Shown: one piece after another, positions 59,301 through 64,000 of the stretch | Layout: every line of letters begins with the position of its first letter | How positions within the stretch are numbered: the stretch's first letter is position 1 | NCBI RefSeq assembly: GCF_001889045.1 | Contig: NZ_CP018155.1 | Span: 1,738,001 to 1,802,000, forward strand | Length of the DNA stretch: 64,000 nucleotides | Direction of reading: 5' to 3' | Origin: Tenacibaculum todarodis | Lineage (GTDB): Bacteria > Bacteroidota > Bacteroidia > Flavobacteriales > Flavobacteriaceae | Made by a program: the position numbers and the translations under genes | The notes under the pieces: generated by a model | What the model was told of the DNA's origin: nothing | Databases searched by the model: none | Seen by the model: the letters and a program-made list of their open reading frames with translations, nothing else

Positions 59301-59717
59301 AAAAGTACTATGTTTACCTGACATTATCATTATGTGGACACCATCTGTACCAATACTAATTTTTGCAACAGCAGTTGGGTCACTTATCCCCTGTGCTGAA
59401 TAAGAGTTAATTTGATTAAATTTAGTACTAAGCTTAGTACTAAAATTAGAATCTTCTTTTATAGAAAATTTAGCTAATTCCCCACCTACAGAAGGCAATA
59501 AAATAACTTTTTGTTTAGATTTAGAAACATCAGACAATGAACCCCTAAAATCATTTAAATTTAAAGTATAAATATCGAATTTATTAGGGATCGTTTTTCT
59601 AACCTTTAGCTCAGATTTAGAAAATATCTTTTCTGAATTAACTTGTTTCTTCCACAATGTTTGTGCATTCGTCATCGAAAAGCAAAACAAGAAAATTAAT
59701 AAAGTAATTTTTTTCAT
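56400..59717 (-). CDS. Secreted reprolysin-like metalloprotease with T9SS sorting tail
   Basis: A 1105-residue exported protease. Signal peptide MKKITLLIFLFCFSMTNA; the open frame extends 9 codons upstream, but the -7 box at 59742 overlaps that start, so I use 59717. A propeptide-like region precedes the catalytic domain, whose zinc motif HEIGHQFGATH begins at His345 (HExxHxxGxxH) and is followed by a Met-turn (STIMGYAG). Next come beta-sandwich domains, a fibronectin-type repeat (TYFWRVKPKNNCGEGSF), a GEVED domain and a C-terminal type A sorting signal (FNLYPNPSNGEI, ending RKIIIK) for type IX secretion. It should act outside the cell or on its surface. Confidence 0.93.
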   Translation of the reverse strand: MKKITLLIFLFCFSMTNAQTLWKKQVNSEKIFSKSELKVRKTIPNKFDIYTLNLNDFRGSLSDVSKSKQKVILLPSVGGELAKFSIKEDSNFSTKLSTKFNQINSYSAQGISDPTAVAKISIGTDGVHIMIMSGKHSTFYVDPYTKDIGSYIGYERKSLPSGNKEFECLIDENQSLPNTKIETRTSARNAGDSKLREYRLAIVCSGEYAQFHINAQGVPASATDAVKKAAVLSAMNTSMSRINGVYERDLSVKMVIVSNNEDVIFLDAATDNITDGDAGAMINEVQTICDNFIGASNYDIGHVFSTAGSGLARVNSVCINGIKAKGVTGIATPVGDPYDIDYVSHEIGHQFGATHTQNNGCNRSDNTAVEPGSASTIMGYAGICGPNVQSNSDDHFNAISIDQMWTHIQVSGSCADATAIDTNNATPVANAGNDVSIPRSTPFILKGIGTDADGNESLTYNWEQQDNELSTQPPLPTNTAGPNFRSSPSSISPNRYMPSLTTVLGGSTANTWEVVPAVARKMNFSLVVRDNKAGGGASARDDMEVTVTDANPFLVTSQSSSETWDSGTTQTITWDKSTTNIAPINCANVKIKLSIDGGNTFPIVLAESTPNDGSHSITVPDHPTTSARIMVEAVGNIFYNLNSAGFIINSTTPTFNFSNSTDTQRACNTGSDSVSYILNLDFVNGFAENVSFSAINQPVGAIVSFSPSTISGDGNVTMTVSNLDGATEQLNTIEVTATSATTGISKTVNAKLEIIGNSFSDLTLNSPSNNQVDVVLLPELNWELIDNADVYDVQVATDNAFSALVVEETINTNSYTVSSTLNVSTTYFWRVKPKNNCGEGSFSTIYSFTTLAPAYCDSTFSESANSEWISNVTFNTINNDSDNDYDSNTDGVLDGYQDFTAISTVLNTSDMYEVSVTFDTAGFQDHVYVFIDWNQDYQFNLTDERYDLGTHFDDVSTATMNITIPANAVIGNTRMRVVLEYTKNDQLHGDGPCTANYSSGYGETEDYTLEIQNPSASIEDFAFSGFNLYPNPSNGEINLAFEVINTDEVKTQLYDLRGRKVSQQTFKNVSTQFSEKLTYDTITTGIYLLRISNGGKVSTRKIIIK

Positions 59718-59741
59718 AATAATTAAAATTAGTATATCTAG

Positions 59742-59749
59742 CAAAAATA
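59742..59749 (-). promoter_or_regulatory. -7 box of the secreted protease gene
   Basis: Minus-strand TATTTTTG, 24 nt before the ATG at 59717. It excludes the upstream in-frame Met at 59744. Confidence 0.5.
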
Positions 59750-59775
59750 TGAATTGCTATAATTTATAAAAAAGG

Positions 59776-59783
59776 TATATTTG
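59776..59783 (+). promoter_or_regulatory. -7 box of lipB
   Basis: TATATTTG, 10 nt before the ATG at 59794; the leader should be only a few nucleotides. Confidence 0.55.
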
Positions 59784-59793
59784 TACCAAAGTT

Positions 59794-60498
59794 ATGAATA
59801 AAAACATCCACTTAAAAGATTTATCTCAAAAAGATTACAAAGACACTTGGGATTACCAAACAGTTTTACTACAAGAAACAGTAAATATTAAGTTTGATAA
59901 CCGTAAAAACGAGCAAAAAAAACCAACTCAAAATCACTTTCTTTTTGTTGAGCATCCACACGTTTACACTCTTGGTAAAAGCGGAGATTTAAGTAATCTT
60001 TTATTAAATGAAAAACAACTTGAAGAAAAAGGCGCTGTTTTCTATAAAATAAATCGTGGTGGTGATATTACTTATCATGGTCCTGGGCAAATAGTTGGGT
60101 ATCCTATTTTGGATTTAGAAAATTTTTTTACAGATATTCATAAATACCTTCGTTTACTTGAAGAAGTTATCATTTTAACCATTGCTGAATACGGTTTAAA
60201 AGGCGAAAGAAGCGAAGGAGAAACCGGAGTTTGGCTAGATGTAGGAACACCTTTTGCTCGTAAAATCTGTGCCATGGGAATTAGATCAAGTAGATGGGTA
60301 ACCATGCATGGATTTGCATTAAACGCAAACACAAATCTCGGCTATTTTGATAATATTATTCCATGTGGAATTAAAGGTAAAGCTGTAACTTCAATGGAAG
60401 CAGAACTTGGCACAAAAGTAAACGCAGAAGAAGTAAAATTAAAAATTTTAAAACACTTTAAAGTGCTTTTTGAGGTTGACAAGTTTATCCAGAATTAA
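59794..60498 (+). CDS. lipB: Octanoyl-[ACP]:protein N-octanoyltransferase
   Basis: Transfers octanoyl from ACP to lipoyl domains, the first step of lipoate assembly. A 234-residue LipB: EHPHVYTLGKSGD, the signature INRGGDITYHGPGQIVGYP (86-104), catalytic Lys157 in ARKICAMGIR and catalytic Cys191 in IIPCGIKGKAVTSM. No lipA is adjacent. The 3' end overlaps the convergent hydrolase by 4 nt. Confidence 0.95.
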   Translation: MNKNIHLKDLSQKDYKDTWDYQTVLLQETVNIKFDNRKNEQKKPTQNHFLFVEHPHVYTLGKSGDLSNLLLNEKQLEEKGAVFYKINRGGDITYHGPGQIVGYPILDLENFFTDIHKYLRLLEEVIILTIAEYGLKGERSEGETGVWLDVGTPFARKICAMGIRSSRWVTMHGFALNANTNLGYFDNIIPCGIKGKAVTSMEAELGTKVNAEEVKLKILKHFKVLFEVDKFIQN

Positions 60499-61436
60499 TT
60501 ATTTATAAAATCTTCAAATAGTAATAGACTTTCTTTTGGACTTTCCTCCATTGGAACATGACCTGAGTTTTTTACTATTATTAATTTAGAATTTGGCATT
60601 AAACTATCCATTCTTTTTCCATTATCTAGCGGAATCCAATTGTCATTTTCTCCCCAAATTAATAAAGTTTTATTTTTGATACTTTTCAACTTTTCTAAAT
60701 TTGAATTATCTCCTAATTTAAAATCGGTTTTAGCCCTATCAATAAAGGCTTTTCTATTCCCTTCTCTTAAAGCCATTTCATGATAACGCGTAATTAAATC
60801 TTCAGAAATTTTTGAATCATCTTCATAAACTTGCTCAATATTATCTTTAATAACAGCTCTTGGAGTTACATATAAAAACATTGAATTTACAATAGGCGTT
60901 TTTGCCATTTTAAAAATCCATGGTTGCGGTTTATTTGTTGGCAAACCTGATGCGTCAACTAAAACTAATTTCTTAACAGCCTCAGGATTTTCAGCAGTAA
61001 AATTCCAAGCAATATTTCCTCCCAAAGAATTCCCAACTAAATACATACTATCTAATTCAGCTTTATGTAGAAATTTAGTTAAAAAATTAGTGTAATTTTC
61101 TATTGAATAATCTCCGTTAGAATTTGCTCCCGTTAAACCAAAAGCTGGTAAATCCATTCTTACAACTCTGTGCTTCTCTTTCAATTTTGAAGCCCAATAA
61201 TCCCAAGTATGTAAAGACGCTCCGGTTCCATGAATTAACACAATTGGCATTCCTTTTCCTTCGTCTCTGTAATGCACTTGCATACCATCAATTTCTACAA
61301 ATTTCGAATGTTCATTTGCATATTTCTCTTTTAAAACTTCAACAGAAATATCAGAATAAACAGCTCCTTTTATCAACAGGATTAGACCAATAAGAATTGC
61401 ATAGAAAAGATATTTCTTTTTAGAATTTTTCTTCAT
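60495..61436 (-). CDS. Alpha/beta hydrolase, membrane-anchored
   Basis: A 313-residue alpha/beta hydrolase. N-terminal basic-hydrophobic anchor at about 8-28. The oxyanion HGTGASLHTW (69-78), nucleophile Ser137 in VGNSLGGN, Asp in IWGENDNWIP and His in VKNSGHVPMEE complete the catalytic triad. It resembles epoxide-hydrolase or C-C bond hydrolase types; the substrate is unknown. The cyclase-like gene lies directly upstream on the same strand with 2 nt between them, so the two are co-transcribed. Confidence 0.9.
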   Translation of the reverse strand: MKKNSKKKYLFYAILIGLILLIKGAVYSDISVEVLKEKYANEHSKFVEIDGMQVHYRDEGKGMPIVLIHGTGASLHTWDYWASKLKEKHRVVRMDLPAFGLTGANSNGDYSIENYTNFLTKFLHKAELDSMYLVGNSLGGNIAWNFTAENPEAVKKLVLVDASGLPTNKPQPWIFKMAKTPIVNSMFLYVTPRAVIKDNIEQVYEDDSKISEDLITRYHEMALREGNRKAFIDRAKTDFKLGDNSNLEKLKSIKNKTLLIWGENDNWIPLDNGKRMDSLMPNSKLIIVKNSGHVPMEESPKESLLLFEDFINN

Positions 61437-61438
61437 AA

Positions 61439-62188
61439 TTATTTTATAATCTTATATAAAATAGGCTTACTTGGTGTTGCATCATTTTCAAAAGGCGCAA
61501 TCATTAAATTTAATAAATACTCACCATCTTCTACTGAATTTGGCACATAAATAAACTCCGTTATAGTAGCATCCATTCTTAATTTACCTGCGGTATTCCA
61601 GAAAGCATTATGAGATAAAAGGTTACCATCATCTTTTTCCTTGTCTACAGATGGTAAGTCAATTAATAAATGTTTTATTCCTTTTTCTCTTAAATAAATA
61701 GCTGCTTTTTCAGACAAATAAGTTGGATTTGTATTAGAATATCTCATACTCTTTTTATCTTCTAAGTTGGGTAAAGTTCTTATTACAATCGCATCTCGTT
61801 TTTTATTTCTCAAAGCATTACTCAACTGTTTAACTCCAATAATAAAATCTCCATTATGAAACAAAGGTGCAATCGTAACTACTTCCGCTAGAAAGATGTA
61901 ATATTTTAAATTTTTATTTACAGAATGTACTTCTTCAGTTATATGACCAACACATTCTGTATGTGTAACATGAGAATGTGGATTAAAATGAATATTATTA
62001 AAATTAACAACAGCTCCTTCTGAAACTTTTATCTTTTCTCCATCCATTTCTTCAGGAAAAATTTTTGGATCTTCTATGTACCAAGCATTTACATTTTCCT
62101 TTGAAACATCTATAGGAATTGAAATATCTATTGGATTAGATATATTTACTTCAATTTTTCTAGAGTTATATTCTATTATCGCTTTCAT
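61439..62188 (-). CDS. Cyclase family protein (kynurenine formamidase-like)
   Basis: A 249-residue metal-dependent hydrolase of PF04199. The metal site normally reads H-G-T-H-x-D-x-P-x-H; here it is HSHVTHTECVGH (71-82), with Glu78 for the Asp and Val80 for the Pro, a variant. His residues 67, 71, 73, 76 and 82 are candidates for the ligands. It probably opens a cyclic or formylated small molecule. It is the first gene of a short operon with the alpha/beta hydrolase downstream, which could act on the same compound. Confidence 0.85.
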   Translation of the reverse strand: MKAIIEYNSRKIEVNISNPIDISIPIDVSKENVNAWYIEDPKIFPEEMDGEKIKVSEGAVVNFNNIHFNPHSHVTHTECVGHITEEVHSVNKNLKYYIFLAEVVTIAPLFHNGDFIIGVKQLSNALRNKKRDAIVIRTLPNLEDKKSMRYSNTNPTYLSEKAAIYLREKGIKHLLIDLPSVDKEKDDGNLLSHNAFWNTAGKLRMDATITEFIYVPNSVEDGEYLLNLMIAPFENDATPSKPILYKIIK

Positions 62189-62217
62189 GCTATACTTTTC
62201 TTTTTTTTTATAAAAAC

Positions 62218-63345
62218 CTAATTTACCATAAATAAATCTGCTGAAATACCATCTGATAAAAATTTACCTTTTAAAGTAGTTTTTAAAATTCGATTTTCAA
62301 TATACAATAATTCTTGTTTTATATATTTTTCTGATTGATTTTTTAAGTATTCAACAAAATCGTTACCAAAATCAGTTTTAATTTTATCTAAAGAAACTCC
62401 CCAAATAGTTCTTAAACCTGTCATTATATATTCGTTATAACCATCGGTTTTCGATAGAGTTTCTCTTTCAATTGGTAATTGATTCTCTTGAATCGATTTT
62501 ATATATTTTGAATTGTTTCTCACATTCCAACTTCGTTGAATTCCATCAAAAGAATGTGCTGAAGGACCAATTCCTAAATAACTTTTACCTAACCAATATG
62601 CCGAATTATTTTTACTAAAAAAACCTTCTTTACCAAAGTTAGACAACTCGTAATGCACAAAGTTTTTTTTCTTTAATTCTTCAATTAAAATATGAAATTG
62701 TTCTGAAGCTTTTTCCTCGTCAACGTTTTTAACTTTCCCTTTTGCAATTAACTTTTCTAAAACTGTTTTTGGCTCAACTGTTAATGCATAACTTGAAATA
62801 TGTGGAATTCCATAACTCAAAACAGTCTTAATATTCTCTCTCCATTCATCATTTGTACAATCTGGAATTCCATAAATTAAATCGACTGAAATGTTATCAA
62901 AGTAACGAACAGCAACAGATAAGCTATTTTTTGCTTCTTCAGAATTATGTGCACGATTCATCAATTTTAAATCCTTTTCTAAAAAAGATTGCACACCAAT
63001 ACTCAATCTGTTTATCGGACTTTTAGAAAGTTCTATTATTTTTTCTTCGGATAAATCATCTGGATTTGCTTCCAACGTAATCTCCGGATTTTCGACAACA
63101 TTAAAGTTATCATAAACCGAATTAATCAATAACTCTATTTCACTTGCTGATAATAAACTTGGTGTTCCTCCTCCAAAATAAATGGTTTCAATTGTTGAGT
63201 TTTGCAATTCATCTTTACGCAACTCAACTTCTTTTATCAAACAAGAAATTAGTTCATCTTTCTTTTTTAACGAAGTAGAAAAATGAAAATCGCAATAATT
63301 ACATGCTTGTTTGCAAAACGGTATGTGAATGTAGATTCCGGACAA
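62218..63345 (-). CDS. hemW: Radical SAM heme chaperone HemW
   Basis: A 375-residue radical SAM protein that handles heme for respiratory enzymes; it is related to HemN but not itself a coproporphyrinogen oxidase. The cluster cysteines are Cys11, Cys15 and Cys18 in PFCKQACNYCDFHFS, then YFGGGTPSLL. SIGVQSF and the C-terminal EYIMTGLRTIWGV block are typical. The start is a TTG (63345): translation SGIYIHIPFC matches the family N-terminus and no ATG exists upstream before a stop. That TTG lies 3 nt from a CAGT element. Confidence 0.92.
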   Translation of the reverse strand: MSGIYIHIPFCKQACNYCDFHFSTSLKKKDELISCLIKEVELRKDELQNSTIETIYFGGGTPSLLSASEIELLINSVYDNFNVVENPEITLEANPDDLSEEKIIELSKSPINRLSIGVQSFLEKDLKLMNRAHNSEEAKNSLSVAVRYFDNISVDLIYGIPDCTNDEWRENIKTVLSYGIPHISSYALTVEPKTVLEKLIAKGKVKNVDEEKASEQFHILIEELKKKNFVHYELSNFGKEGFFSKNNSAYWLGKSYLGIGPSAHSFDGIQRSWNVRNNSKYIKSIQENQLPIERETLSKTDGYNEYIMTGLRTIWGVSLDKIKTDFGNDFVEYLKNQSEKYIKQELLYIENRILKTTLKGKFLSDGISADLFMVN

Positions 63346-63347
63346 AA

Positions 63348-63381
63348 TAGTTTTCAGTTTACAGTATCAGTTTGCAGTTAG
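63348..63381. repeat. CAGT element 5, left flank of the four-helix-bundle gene
   Basis: TAGTTTTCAGTTTACAGTATCAGT, then TTGCAGTTAG. It supplies the stop codon of the four-helix gene (minus strand) and lies 3 nt from the hemW TTG start. TAGTTTTCAGT (63348-63358) is the exact inverse of ACTGAAAACTA at 63840-63850. Confidence 0.6.
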
Positions 63382-63743
63382 TTTACTCCAAATTTACCTG
63401 GGTTATTAATCATATAATTTATTAGCTTACCAACCTCACTATTCTCTTTTGATAAATCATCAAATACGTTTTTATCTATATAATTGCATTTTAACGCAAA
63501 TAATAACCAGGTGTAAGTTTCTGAATTTTCCGCATCAGAATCACTTAATTTGCTAACAAAATGCTTGGGGTACAATCTTTTTCTATAAGCTTCAGATATA
63601 TTTGCAGAAACACTTCTCGAAGACCTTCTAATCTGATCCGTTAAAGAATATTTTTCTTCTTTTGGAAAAGACTTAGAAATTTCAAAAATTTTCATAGCTA
63701 AAGAAAATGATTTTTTAAACGCTAATAAATCTGTAAAACTCAT
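63378..63743 (-). CDS. Four-helix-bundle protein (S23/IVP family)
   Basis: A 121-residue member of the family first seen inside 23S rRNA intervening sequences, which also includes the Avd accessory protein of diversity-generating retroelements. Signature blocks: FPKEEKYSLTDQIRRSSRSVSANISEA (25-51) and ENSETYTWLLFALKC (72-86). Its helices may bind nucleic acid. There is no rRNA or retroelement nearby. The gene is bordered on both sides by CAGT-type repeats that end in inverted 11-mers, so it may be a small mobile or hitch-hiking unit. Confidence 0.9.
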   Translation of the reverse strand: MSFTDLLAFKKSFSLAMKIFEISKSFPKEEKYSLTDQIRRSSRSVSANISEAYRKRLYPKHFVSKLSDSDAENSETYTWLLFALKCNYIDKNVFDDLSKENSEVGKLINYMINNPGKFGVN

Positions 63744-63768
63744 ATTATATTAATTCTAATTGAAAAAC

Positions 63769-63850
63769 TTACTACTGCTACTGCTACTGCTACTGCTACT
63801 GCTACTGCTACTGCTACTGCTACTGCTACTGCTACTGCTACTGAAAACTA
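63769..63850. repeat. CTACTG microsatellite, CAGT element 6
   Basis: Twelve perfect tandem CTACTG units (63772-63843), followed by AAAACTA. The reverse complement is CAGTAG, the same word as in element 4. It lies 26 nt upstream of the four-helix-bundle start and between it and ruvC. Confidence 0.9.
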
Positions 63851-63854
63851 AACT

Positions 63855-64000
63855 TTATTTTTTAACGCGTTTCTCATTTTGTTTCACAAAACTTGCCCAA
63901 CCAGAATAACTTTTACCTCCAACTATTTTTCCTGAATTATAAAAATGACAAACCGCAGCTGCTAAACCATCCGTTGCATCTAAGTTTTTTGGTAAGGTTT
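63855..64000 (-). CDS. ruvC: Holliday junction resolvase RuvC (C-terminal end, runs off the right edge)
   Basis: The last 47 residues of RuvC. LPKNLDATDGLAAAVCHFYN contains the DATDGLAxAxCH motif with the last catalytic acidic residue, and the protein ends in a basic tail NEKRVKK. RuvC cuts Holliday junctions at recombination and repair. The remainder is outside the window. Confidence 0.9.
   Translation of the reverse strand, partial: TLPKNLDATDGLAAAVCHFYNSGKIVGGKSYSGWASFVKQNEKRVKK

Noticed and set aside
63378..63743. Diversity-generating retroelement (Avd-like protein)
   Set aside because: No reverse transcriptase, template repeat or variable repeat is visible in the window; only the family relation remains.
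63769..63850. Regular repeats as a possible CRISPR array
   Set aside because: The unit is 6 nt, perfectly tandem and without spacers; no cas gene is in the window.

Overview
The window looks like chromosome of a marine-type member of the Flavobacteriaceae (Bacteroidota), possibly near Polaribacter or Tenacibaculum; the genus is a guess. Supporting signs are strong AT richness, starts without Shine-Dalgarno sequences, TAnnTTTG -7 promoter boxes in front of many genes, a gliding-motility ABC ATPase (gldA), a secreted protease with a type IX secretion sorting tail, a DnaE polymerase fused to a DnaQ-like exonuclease, and no rRNA, phage or plasmid genes.

Layout. 1-7.5 kb: end of a penicillin acylase, a sugar aminotransferase/galE/membrane gene run, an M16 protease and fabD. 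7.8-13.9 kb: a queuosine-precursor transporter, then a six-gene arsenosugar block (peroxidase-like protein, ArsS radical SAM, rhodanese, glycosyltransferase, nucleoside phosphorylase, ArsM methyltransferase), probably with a DUF547 gene. 13.9-24.5 kb: lipid hydroxylase, oligopeptide permease, thioesterase, nuclease, tRNA-Leu, dipeptidase, a BlaI/BlaR1-like regulator pair with visible operators, DUF4407, PhnA-domain and GNAT genes. 24.5-26.9 kb: a compact cassette that looks like an undescribed RiPP system (Cys plus Gly/Asn-rich 64-residue peptide, terpene-synthase-like enzyme, membrane M50 protease with a possible peptide-binding N-terminal domain). 27-38 kb: pckA, a saccharopine-dehydrogenase-like gene, rnhB, porin, nhaC, dtd, YceI. 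38-44 kb: three tandem DUF3857/transglutaminase-like exported proteins, two of them without the catalytic Cys and His. 44-49 kb: Lrp/methionine-gamma-lyase pair and rpsP-rimM-tRNA-Ser-trmN6. 49-64 kb: dnaE, an aldonolactone-oxidase-like flavoprotein with a HAD phosphatase, gldA, reprolysin-like protease, lipB, hydrolases, hemW, a four-helix-bundle gene and the end of ruvC.

A second layer is made of dispersed non-coding repeats. Seven copies of one composite element, in two subtypes, sit between genes; a second palindromic family occurs twice, once nested in the first. CAGT/ACTG-rich elements fill four of the gaps in the arsenosugar block and also flank the four-helix-bundle gene near the right end, where one has grown into twelve perfect CTACTG units.

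All calls were made by reading the sequence and the translations; no database search or folding program was run.
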